The notes: generated from the sequence alone by a model not told the origin. Counted from the stretch's first letter, positions 1 through 5,594 are shown. The stretch is 7,265 nt of DNA from Gemmatimonadales bacterium (GCA_013813145.1 JACCSE010000403.1:1-7265); one strand, 5' to 3'. Made by a program: numbers and translations.

Positions 1-1
1 G

Positions 2-55
2 CTGCCGCAGACGGGGGATATCGTGAGAGCGGCGAGATGGATGGCGAGGTACTAG
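2..55 (+). CDS. 3' end of an upstream gene, probably 2-oxo acid dehydrogenase E1 beta subunit (partial)
   Basis: The frame beginning at base 2 reads LPQTGDIVRAARWMARY and stops at TAG (53-55), 27 bases before the E2 start. A C-terminus of the form LP...DIVRAAR... resembles the end of the transketolase C-terminal domain of E1-beta subunits of pyruvate or branched-chain 2-oxo acid dehydrogenases. Those genes usually sit directly upstream of E2. Only 17 codons are visible, so the identification rests mainly on gene order. The gene runs off the left edge of the window. Confidence 0.5.
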   Translation: MPQTGDIVRAARWMARY

Positions 56-82
56 GGCCCTCGCCAACACGGAGAGCTACGC

Positions 83-1480
83 ATGGCCAAAATAGACGTC
101 ATCATGCCCCAGATGGGCGAGTCCATCGCCGAGGGCACGCTCTCGCGCTGGATCAAGAAGGTGGGCGACGCGGTGAAGCGGGACGAGCCCATCTTCGAGA
201 TCTCCACCGACAAGGTGGACGCCGAGATCCCCGCGCCCAACGCCGGTACGCTGGCGGAGATTCTGGTGCAGGAGGGGGAGACCGTCGCGGTTCAGACGGT
301 GGTGGCGAGGATCGAAACGGATGCAGCCGCCGCGGCGGAGAAGCCTGCCGCTGAGGCTCCCGCGCCGGCTCCCGCTGAGCCGGCTCCCGCCCCCAGGCCA
401 GCGGCGGCCGCACCGGCTCCTGTTTCCGCGACACCGGCCGCTCCCGCGCCGCCACCCGCGCCGGCCCGTGCGCCCGCGGCCCAGGACAACGGCGGCGCCG
501 AGTCCGTCGAAGAGCGGCTCCGCCGCAAGTCCTCCCCACTGGTCCGCCGGATTGCCGCCGAGCACAACCTGGACATCAGCGCGATTTCCGGCAGCGGACT
601 GGCCGGCCGGGTGACGAAGAACGACGTGTTGGAGTACTTGGAGAGCGGGGCAGGGGGGCAGGGGGCCAGCGGGGCAGAGGCGCCCGCGGCCGAACGTCCA
701 GCCGCGGCCGCAACGCTGCCTGCACCCGCACCCCCGCTGCCCCGCGGCCCCGCGGCCCCGCCGACTGTCGATCCCTGGGACGGCGATCGCGTCGAGCCCT
801 GGTCGCGGATCCGGAAGCTCACCGCCGAGCACATGGTGATGTCCCGCCGGGTGTCGCCTCACGTCAATACGATCTTCGAGGTGGACTACACCCGGGTGGC
901 CCAGCTCCGCGCCGGGAAGAAGAAGGAATACGCCGACCGGGGCGTCAACCTGACCTATCTGGCCTTCATCGCCAAGGCGGTGGCGGACGCACTGCGCCGC
1001 CACCCCGGCGTGAACGCCGCGGTCTCGGGTGAAGGCACGATTCTCCGCCGGGACATCAACCTGGGACTCGCCGTAGCCCTCGATTGGGGCCTCATCGTCC
1101 CGGTCGTCAAGCATGCGGACGAGCTGTCGCTGCTCGGCCTCGCCCGGGCCATCAACGATCTCGGCGAGCGGGCCCGGAGCAAGAAGCTGAGCCCCGACGA
1201 AGTGCAGAAGGGGACCTTCACCATCACCAACCCAGGCGTATTCGGCTCGGTGATCGGTACCCCGATCATCAACCAGCCCCAGGCCGCGATCCTCTGCGTC
1301 GGCGCCATCGAGAAGCAGCCCGCCGTCATCACCGTGGACGGTTCCGACAGCATCGCCATCCGCACCCGGGGCATGCTCTCGCTGGCCTTCGACCACCGGA
1401 TCGTGGACGGGGCCGACGCCGACCGATTCATGGCCGACGTGAAGAAGAGCCTTCAGGAGTTCCCCGAAGGCGGAGTCTGA
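83..1480 (+). CDS. Dihydrolipoyl acyltransferase, E2 component of a 2-oxo acid dehydrogenase complex
   Basis: This is the core subunit that transfers the acyl group from its swinging lipoyl arm to coenzyme A. At 465 residues it has normal family length and domain order. The lipoyl domain spans about residues 2-78, with the lipoylated lysine K44 in STDKVDAEIP. An Ala/Pro-rich linker covers about 80-135. The peripheral subunit-binding domain covers about 149-186 (SPLVRRIAAEHNLD...GRVTKNDVLEYL). A second Gly/Ala/Pro linker covers 187-230, and the catalytic domain runs from about 235 to 460. The active site is DHRIVDG at 437-443, giving catalytic H438 and D442. The ATG at 83 has GGAG eight bases upstream (71-74). 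A probable E1-beta end lies just before it. Whether the substrate is pyruvate, 2-oxoglutarate or branched-chain 2-oxo acids cannot be read from the sequence. The second linker contains a G-rich repeat (652-675) described separately. Confidence 0.95.
   Translation: MAKIDVIMPQMGESIAEGTLSRWIKKVGDAVKRDEPIFEISTDKVDAEIPAPNAGTLAEILVQEGETVAVQTVVARIETDAAAAAEKPAAEAPAPAPAEPAPAPRPAAAAPAPVSATPAAPAPPPAPARAPAAQDNGGAESVEERLRRKSSPLVRRIAAEHNLDISAISGSGLAGRVTKNDVLEYLESGAGGQGASGAEAPAAERPAAAATLPAPAPPLPRGPAAPPTVDPWDGDRVEPWSRIRKLTAEHMVMSRRVSPHVNTIFEVDYTRVAQLRAGKKKEYADRGVNLTYLAFIAKAVADALRRHPGVNAAVSGEGTILRRDINLGLAVALDWGLIVPVVKHADELSLLGLARAINDLGERARSKKLSPDEVQKGTFTITNPGVFGSVIGTPIINQPQAAILCVGAIEKQPAVITVDGSDSIAIRTRGMLSLAFDHRIVDGADADRFMADVKKSLQEFPEGGV
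652..675 (+). repeat. G-rich 24-nt dispersed repeat, copy 1, inside the E2 coding region
   Basis: AGGGGGGCAGGGGG followed by CCAGCGGGGC matches the sequence at 7242-7265 at 23 of 24 positions; the only difference is C666 against G7256. Here it encodes part of the Gly/Ala linker between the subunit-binding and catalytic domains of E2 and keeps the frame. With the preceding GGGG (647-650) it gives four G-runs (647-650, 653-658, 661-665, 671-674) with loops of 2, 2 and 5 nt, which fits an intramolecular G-quadruplex pattern. Confidence 0.75.
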
Positions 1481-1481
1481 G

Positions 1482-1772
1482 ATGGCGCGCACGCTCACCG
1501 TCTCGCGGGTGAGGGTGCGCGCCGGGGCGGAAACGGACTACCTCGGCGCCGTTCGCGAGCTCGCCGCGCTGGTCGAGAGCCGGGGCCAGCATCTCTGGGT
1601 GTTCCGGCGGCGGGGCGAGCCGGGTCTCTTTCTGGAATGCAGCGAGAGCCCAGGCGCCGACAGCCATCGGTCCGTCGCGACGCGCCCCGACGACGAACGG
1701 CGGCTGGAGGAGCGGATACGCGCGGTGGCGACCTACGAGCCGGACGCGTGGGACCTGTGGGAGGAGTCGTAA
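1482..1772 (+). CDS. Small hypothetical protein, 96 aa
   Basis: I do not recognise this protein. It begins MARTLTVSRVRVRAGAE, followed by a helical stretch (YLGAVRELAALVESRG), a strand-like LWVFRRRGEPGLFLECSES, and an Arg/Glu-rich C-terminal helix ending in YEPDAWDLWEES. The strand-helix-strand-strand-helix order, with a hydrophobic N-terminal strand, would suit a ferredoxin-like or dimeric alpha-beta barrel fold (antibiotic-monooxygenase/EthD type). That is a guess from secondary-structure pattern only. There is no signal peptide, transmembrane segment or cysteine cluster. The ATG lies one base after the E2 stop, with GGAG at 1472-1475 six bases upstream, so it is translationally linked to E2 and the next gene. 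GC-rich third positions agree with the neighbours and support a real gene. Confidence 0.7.
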   Translation: MARTLTVSRVRVRAGAETDYLGAVRELAALVESRGQHLWVFRRRGEPGLFLECSESPGADSHRSVATRPDDERRLEERIRAVATYEPDAWDLWEES

Positions 1773-1776
1773 GGAA

Positions 1777-2133
1777 ATGCCGAGACGGATCATCGAGGTG
1801 GACGGCGAGCAGTGGCTGGTGGCCGTCAGCGGGTGGAGCACCCAGTACACCAAGGACGAATTCGGCCTGGTATTCACCCGGGGAACCGGGCCCCAGCGCG
1901 AGCAGCGCCTGGCCCGCTATTCCCCGCTCGGTGCCAAGAGCCGGGAGCTGTCGCTCGCGCAACTGACCGACGCCCAACTGGCCGAGCTGCTGGCCCACTC
2001 TCAGCCCTCGTGGACCGCGCCCGAGATGGGGTACCGGCGCTGCCGCCGGGCGCCACGACTCCTGCCGGGACCACCGTCGACCTGCACGTGCACTCCACCG
2101 CCTCCGACGGAAGCCTCCCGCCGGAGACGGTGA
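1777..2133 (+). CDS. Small hypothetical protein, up to 118 aa, with a C-terminal tail overlapping the PHP gene
   Basis: I know no function for this protein. The first about 88 residues look like a genuine compact domain: MPRRIIEVDGEQWLVAVSG, then TQYTKDEFGLVFTRG, an Arg/Glu-rich stretch, YSPLGAKSRELSLAQL, and a helix ending in SQPSWTAPEMGYRR. The ATG is four bases after the previous TAA, with a good GGAGGAG-like ribosome site at about 1760-1766. After GYRR the frame continues for 30 low-complexity Cys/Pro/Arg/Thr residues to TGA (2131-2133). This tail is read across the start of the PHP gene in another frame and does not look like folded protein. The codon after GYRR is TGC, one base from a TGA stop. 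The ancestral protein may therefore have ended there, with the tail arising by stop loss or a sequence error. No signal peptide or membrane segment is visible. Confidence 0.65.
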   Translation: MPRRIIEVDGEQWLVAVSGWSTQYTKDEFGLVFTRGTGPQREQRLARYSPLGAKSRELSLAQLTDAQLAELLAHSQPSWTAPEMGYRRCRRAPRLLPGPPSTCTCTPPPPTEASRRRR

Positions 2134-2894
2134 TCGAGCGGGCCCGGGCCGCCGGTCTCGGCGCGATCGCGCTCACCGATCACGACACTCTCGCCGGTCT
2201 CCCCGCGGCGCTCGCCGCGGGTGAACGGCTCGGCCTCCGGGTCGTGGCCGGCTGCGAATTCTCCGCCCTCGCGCCCTGGGGCGAGATGCACGTCCTCGGC
2301 TACTTCCTCCCGCCGGATTCCACGGCCCTGGACGACTTTCTGCAACGCTGCCGCGCCGACCGAGTGCGCCGGGCGAGGGAGATGGTCCTGCGGCTGCAAT
2401 CGCTCGGGGTGGAGCTGTCGTTCGACGACGTCCTGGAGGAATCGCGCGGCGGAGCGGTGGGCCGTCCCCACGTGGCGCGCGCTCTGGCGCGGCAGGGCCG
2501 GGTGGCCGACGCGGGCAAGGCATTCGACCGCTGGCTGGGCCGGGGACGGCCGGCTTTCGTGGACAAGACCCTGCCCGAATTTCGCGAAGTCGCCGAGGTG
2601 GTGCACGCGGCCCGGGGCCTCGTTTCGATCGCTCATCTCAAGGAGCGGGGGACGCGCTCGTTCCTCGAGCGGCTCAAAGGCGAGGGGCTCGACGCGGTGG
2701 AGACCCGGCACCCGAGCCACGATCCGGACCTCCGCGCCCGGCTCACCGACCTCGCGCTCGCTCTGGGCTTACTGCGGACCGGCGGAAGCGACTGGCACGG
2801 CGATCCCGGGCCGGGCGAGAGTCACGGGTCGCTCGGCTCCCAGAACGTGCCGGCCGAGTGGCTCGACCGCCTCGAGGAGCAGCGTGCCTCATGA
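2010..2894 (+). CDS. PHP-domain metal-dependent phosphoesterase, RNase AM / 3',5'-nucleotide phosphatase-like
   Basis: PHP-superfamily hydrolase of the YciV/TrpH (RNase AM) type. Characterised members use a metal cluster to remove phosphate from 3',5'-bisphosphonucleotides or to degrade short RNA 5' ends. Numbered from GTG 2010 (294 aa), the expected ligands are present: DLHVHS (H26, H28), D33 in TASDG, TDHD (H58), E83 in GCEFS, H94 in GEMHVLGY, H209 in SIAHL, and D261/H263 in GSDWHG. GRPHVARAL (H154), also typical of this subgroup, is kept. The start is uncertain: GTG 2010 is the nearest start codon upstream of the conserved VDLHVHS, has no clear ribosome site, and lies inside the preceding small gene. 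An in-frame ATG at 1812 would add a non-homologous-looking Arg/Pro-rich leader. The stop overlaps the next start as ATGA (2891-2894). The actual substrate is not determinable here. Confidence 0.85.
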   Translation: MDRARDGVPALPPGATTPAGTTVDLHVHSTASDGSLPPETVIERARAAGLGAIALTDHDTLAGLPAALAAGERLGLRVVAGCEFSALAPWGEMHVLGYFLPPDSTALDDFLQRCRADRVRRAREMVLRLQSLGVELSFDDVLEESRGGAVGRPHVARALARQGRVADAGKAFDRWLGRGRPAFVDKTLPEFREVAEVVHAARGLVSIAHLKERGTRSFLERLKGEGLDAVETRHPSHDPDLRARLTDLALALGLLRTGGSDWHGDPGPGESHGSLGSQNVPAEWLDRLEEQRAS

Positions 2895-3337
2895 TCCAAC
2901 TGATCTCCGCCGGAGAGCCGGCACCCGAGTTCACCGCGGCCGGGTCGGACGGCCCAACCTATCGGCTGAGATCGCTTCTAGCCGATTCCCACGTCCTTCT
3001 GCTGTTCTACCCGGGGAACGACACCCCCGGCTGAAACCGCCAACTCTCCGCCGTGCGCGACGAGATCCTGGAGTACGAAGCCAACGGTGTGCGGCCGTTC
3101 GGGATCAATTCGGCGCCGGCCGAAAGCCACGCCGCCTACGCGGAGCGCCTCGGCCTGACGTTTCCTCTCCTCTCCGACCCCGGACTCGCCATCAGCCGCG
3201 CCTACGGCGCGCTCAGGCCCGACGGCCGCGAGATCAGCCGCTCGGTGGTGCTGGTAGACCGGGACGGCTCGGTCCGCTACAGTCATCCGGGTGCACCGGG
3301 TGCCGACATCGTCCTGGAGTCCTTGAGGTCGCTATGA
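2891..3337 (+). CDS. Selenocysteine-containing peroxiredoxin (AhpC/TSA, BCP/PrxQ-like), UGA read as Sec48
   Basis: Thiol-dependent peroxidase fold, 148 residues when the in-frame TGA at 3032-3034 is read as selenocysteine. N-terminal features are AGEPAPEFTAAGSDG and a strand VLLLFYPGNDTPG. The TGA then stands exactly where family members have the peroxidatic cysteine of the TPGC motif, followed by NRQLSAVRDE. Downstream the family pattern continues: GVRPFGINSAPAESHAAYAE, LTFPLLSDPGLAISRAYGAL, and SRSVVLVDRDGSVRYSHPG. It ends at TGA 3335-3337. The ATG overlaps the PHP stop (ATGA), with AGGAG at 2875-2879; the SDR start overlaps this gene's stop in the same way. No cysteine occurs anywhere, and the usual PrxQ resolving position (+5) is Ser53. 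It would therefore act as a 1-Sec enzyme regenerated by an external thiol. A restart at GTG 3053 would lack the active site. A pseudogene or a TGC-to-TGA sequence error is the main alternative. Confidence 0.8.
3032..3034 (+). other. Recoded UGA (selenocysteine) codon at the peroxidatic position
   Basis: The single in-frame TGA of the peroxiredoxin, codon 48, lies between GNDTPG and NRQLS. Cys-to-Sec at a catalytic redox position is the hallmark of selenoproteins. TGA also serves as the true stop of E2, PHP, this gene, the first SDR, the 4783-5541 gene, trxB and the hydrolase, so recoding here must be context-dependent. Confidence 0.78.
3045..3065 (+). promoter_or_regulatory. Candidate bacterial SECIS hairpin downstream of the Sec codon
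   Basis: Bases 3045-3048 (UCUC) can pair with 3062-3065 (GAGA) and 3049-3051 (CGC) with 3057-3059 (GCG). A two-base bulge (3060-3061) separates the two helices, and the pentaloop is CGUGC (3052-3056). The loop begins 17 nt after the UGA and has G at its second position. This agrees with the loose rules described for bacterial SECIS elements (apical loop some 16-37 nt from UGA, a G in the first two loop bases). An alternative outer stem pairs 3043-3047 with 3070-3074. The pairing was worked out by eye, and short hairpins are common in GC-rich DNA. Confidence 0.4.
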
Positions 3338-4074
3338 GCGCGCAGCGGTTCGACTTCTCCGGCAAGACGGTGCTGGTGACCGGCGTCGGCCGTGCCGGAC
3401 AGATCGGCAATGCCGTTGCCCTGGCCTTCGGTCAGGCGGGCGGCCGGATCGTCGCCTGCGACCTCAACGCGGTGGGGGTCGCCGCGCGGGTGCGGGAGTT
3501 CGCCGCGCAGGGCGTGGATGCCCGGCCTTGCGCCGGGGACCTGACCCAGCCGGACGTGGCGGCACTCGCGGTCGAGGTGGCGCTCAAGCACTTCGGGCGG
3601 CTGGACGTCGTGGTGAACGTGGCCGGGGGTTTGACCACGTACGGACCGTTCGAGGCGCTCACGCCCGAGGCCCTCGAGCGCGAGCTGTCCATCAACCTGA
3701 AGACGACGGTGCTGGTATCCCAGGCCGCGCTCCAGGCCCTTGCCACGACCGAGGGATGCATCGTGAACTTCGCCTCCATCGCCTACTTCGAGCCGCAGAG
3801 CCCGATGGCGATTTACTCCGCGGCCAAGGCGGCGGTGGCGGGGTTCACTCGGAGTCTGGCGCTGGAGCTCAAGGAGCGACGGATCCGGGTGAACGCCGTG
3901 GCTCCGGGCATGGTGCGGACCGGCGACAACGTCGCCAGCGCGGGCGATCAGGCGTCCTACGTCGAGATGAGCGACATCACCGAAGGGGTCATGTCGCTCG
4001 CGACGCCCTCGCCCGCCGCCGTCACTGGACACATCCTGCCAATCACGCCGCGCGCCCCGACCGGACAAGTCTGA
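3334..4074 (+). CDS. Short-chain dehydrogenase/reductase (SDR), classical catalytic residues
   Basis: NAD(P)(H)-dependent oxidoreductase of the SDR superfamily, 246 aa, the usual length for classical SDRs. The N-terminal cofactor motif is TGVGRAGQIG (16-25), two residues longer than the common TGxxxGIG. CDLN at the end of the second strand (D43) favours NAD(H). NVAG (95-98), structural N121 in SINLK, S148 in NFASIA, Y161 and K165 in YSAAK complete a full Asn-Ser-Tyr-Lys set. After PGMVRTG the substrate-side region is short, and the usual C-terminal VDGG is replaced by GHILPITPR. The ATG overlaps the peroxiredoxin stop (ATGA) with GAGG six bases upstream, and its stop overlaps the next SDR (TGATG). 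Substrate unknown. Fused upstream reading of this frame (from 2221) is an open-frame artefact, because SDR homology starts only at MSAQRFDFSGK. Confidence 0.9.
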   Translation: MSAQRFDFSGKTVLVTGVGRAGQIGNAVALAFGQAGGRIVACDLNAVGVAARVREFAAQGVDARPCAGDLTQPDVAALAVEVALKHFGRLDVVVNVAGGLTTYGPFEALTPEALERELSINLKTTVLVSQAALQALATTEGCIVNFASIAYFEPQSPMAIYSAAKAAVAGFTRSLALELKERRIRVNAVAPGMVRTGDNVASAGDQASYVEMSDITEGVMSLATPSPAAVTGHILPITPRAPTGQV

Positions 4075-4805
4075 TGGACCTCGGCGGCCGGGTCGCGCTG
4101 GTGACCGGCGCCGGCCGCCGACTGGGCCGCGCCATGGCCGGCGCGCTCGCGGCCCGGGGGATGGTACTCGCGATCCACCATCATGCCTCGGGCGAAGGCG
4201 CGGCGGAGCTCCGGGAGGAGATCGTGGCCGGGGGTGGGCGCGCGGCCTGCTTTCCCGCCGATCTCACCGATGCCGACGCGGCTCGGGAGCTGCCCGAGCG
4301 GGTCGCCGCCGAGTTCGGCCGACTCGATGTGCTGGTAAATTCGGCCGCTGTCATGCACCGGCTCCGCTTCGAGGACACGACCCCCGAGCAGTACGACGCG
4401 ATCATGGACCTGAATCTCCGCGCGGCCTTCTTCTGCGCCCAGGGCGCGGCCCGCGCGCTCCGGGTGGCAAAGGGGAAAATCGTCAATCTCTCCGACTTGG
4501 CCGGACTGGAGCCGTGGCCGGGGTACGCCGCGCACTCGGTCAGCAAGGCCGGTGTTGCCATGCTCACCAAGGTGCAGGCCCTGGCGCTCGCGCCCGACGT
4601 GACGGTGAACGCGATCGCGCCCGGCGCCGTGCTGGTGCCGGACGATTACGATCGGGCCGAGCGGGAGCGGCTGGCCCGGGACACTCCGCTCCGCCGCCTG
4701 GGCCGGCCGGAGGACGTCGTCGCCGCGCTGCTGTACCTGCTCGAGGGCGGCGATTTCCTGACCGGCGAGGTCCTGGTCGTCGATGGCGGACGCATCCTCC
4801 GATAG
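4074..4805 (+). CDS. SDR oxidoreductase, pteridine reductase-like, with Asp-His-Lys active site
   Basis: SDR protein of 243 aa. TGAGRRLGRA (11-20) and the following HHHAS (35-39) resemble pteridine reductases (PTR1/FolM group), which reduce dihydropteridines with NADPH and carry TGxxxRLG plus a basic or His-rich turn. Also present are ADLTDAD (62-68), LVNSAA (87-92, where NNAG is common), N114 in DLNLR, and a normal C-terminus, TGEVLVVDGG (230-239). The catalytic Ser position is D141 (NLSDLAG), as in PTR1, where Asp replaces Ser. The tyrosine position, four before K158 and thirteen after D141, is H154 in AHSVSK; a tyrosine (Y151) lies three residues earlier. The enzyme may therefore have altered or lost standard proton donation. 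The ATG overlaps the previous stop, which implies translational coupling. The end overlaps the next gene by 23 bases. Confidence 0.88.
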   Translation: MDLGGRVALVTGAGRRLGRAMAGALAARGMVLAIHHHASGEGAAELREEIVAGGGRAACFPADLTDADAARELPERVAAEFGRLDVLVNSAAVMHRLRFEDTTPEQYDAIMDLNLRAAFFCAQGAARALRVAKGKIVNLSDLAGLEPWPGYAAHSVSKAGVAMLTKVQALALAPDVTVNAIAPGAVLVPDDYDRAERERLARDTPLRRLGRPEDVVAALLYLLEGGDFLTGEVLVVDGGRILR

Positions 4806-5541
4806 CGTCGCTCTGGGCGACGTGGCGATCGTGGGTGGCGGGTGCTACGGCACCTTCTACGCGCGGCAACTGCTCCGGGCCGCGGAGCGAGGCGCGGCAC
4901 GATTCCGCCGGCTGCTGGTGGTGGATCGCGATCCGGCGTGCCGCTTCGCCGGGGAGGTCGGACCGGCCGGCGATCGTGAGCTGGTCGCGGAGGACTGGAG
5001 CGCTTTCTTCGACCGGTGGCTCGGCGGCGCGGCGCCGCCAGCTCCCGGCGCGCCGCCCGACGCGATCGTTCCCTCGCCCCTCATGCCACACCTCATGTAC
5101 GACTGGCTGGTGCGCCGGGCGCGGGAGCGTTGGCCCGATCGGCCGGTCGAGCGGCGGGCGCTGCCGGCGGGGCCCGGCACGCCGTACGACGTGGCCGCCC
5201 CGGACCTCACCCGCTACGTCTCGTTCGCCGACTGGCTCTGCCCGATCCACTGTATCGAGCCCGCGATCTGTCCGGTCATCCGGGCGCCCCGAACCTGGGA
5301 GATGGGCGAGGCGCTCGAGCGGCTTACCGAACGGCTCGGCTGGTCCGCGCCGACCGCGGGTCCGGTGCTCTTCACCTGCCGGCATCGGGTTTACGGGGTC
5401 GGGATGTTCGACGTCGCCACGGTACTTGCCGGTGACGCAGTCGTCGCCGAGGCCGGCGCCGCGCACCGGTCGGTGGACATCGTGGTGGGCACCGTCTCCT
5501 CCTGCCACGGGGCCGCCGGCCTTCTCCATCTCGGCCCCTGA
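4783..5541 (+). CDS. Unknown protein with N-terminal Rossmann dinucleotide-binding motif and a Cys cluster, 252 aa
   Basis: I do not recognise this family. The N-terminus has a clear beta-alpha-beta dinucleotide motif: DVAIVGGGCYGTFYARQLL (13-31), followed by a second strand ending in acidic residues, LLVVDRDP (44-51). This suggests FAD or NAD(H) binding. The middle contains WLCPIHCIEPAICPVIR (151-167), a C-x3-C-x5-C pattern with C153, C157 and C163. Two further cysteines lie near the C-terminus, C199 (LFTCRHRVYG) and C241 (VSSCHG). This could bind a metal or Fe-S cluster or do thiol chemistry; no further oxidoreductase motif identifies a reaction. There is no signal peptide or membrane segment. 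The ATG lies inside the end of the upstream SDR gene without a strong ribosome site, so translation is probably coupled. It looks like the last gene of the operon before the only intergenic gap. Confidence 0.75.
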   Translation: MADASSDSVALGDVAIVGGGCYGTFYARQLLRAAERGAARFRRLLVVDRDPACRFAGEVGPAGDRELVAEDWSAFFDRWLGGAAPPAPGAPPDAIVPSPLMPHLMYDWLVRRARERWPDRPVERRALPAGPGTPYDVAAPDLTRYVSFADWLCPIHCIEPAICPVIRAPRTWEMGEALERLTERLGWSAPTAGPVLFTCRHRVYGVGMFDVATVLAGDAVVAEAGAAHRSVDIVVGTVSSCHGAAGLLHLGP

Positions 5542-5586
5542 CCTGAACTTGGCGCTGGGACGAGGTGCGGGAACTTCTCCGCGTTC

Positions 5587-5594
5587 TATATTTG
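5587..5594 (+). promoter_or_regulatory. Candidate promoter element (TATATTTG) upstream of trxB
   Basis: Bases 5542-5631 are the only intergenic stretch of any size between complete genes. TATATTTG at 5587-5594 stands out as A/T-rich in very GC-rich surroundings, 37 bases before the trxB ATG. It fits both a sigma-70 -10 box (TATATT) and the TAnnTTTG -7 consensus known from Bacteroidetes, relatives in the FCB group. I see no convincing -35 or -33 partner at the proper spacing. Confidence 0.4.

Noticed and set aside
77..1498. 473-codon open frame on the minus strand
   Set aside because: It is the antisense shadow of the E2 gene, which has complete domain and active-site motifs on the + strand.
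3032..3034. TGA as an inactivating mutation (pseudogene)
   Set aside because: The stop sits precisely at the catalytic Cys position, there is no other frameshift or decay, and both junctions and codon use are intact. It cannot be fully excluded without the sel genes and reads.
3053..3337. Stand-alone 94-codon gene starting at GTG 3053
   Set aside because: It begins just after the active-site segment, and the homologous sequence plus operon-style ATGA start lie upstream in the same frame. It is the 3' part of the Sec-peroxiredoxin.
2221..4074. 617-codon open frame that ends with the first SDR
   Set aside because: The part before 3334 is an out-of-frame shadow of the PHP and peroxiredoxin genes, rich in Arg/Pro/Ser, with no SDR similarity.
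5137..5170. GC-rich inverted stretches that might be a terminator
   Set aside because: They are inside coding sequence with no U-run following. I found no convincing intrinsic terminator in the window.
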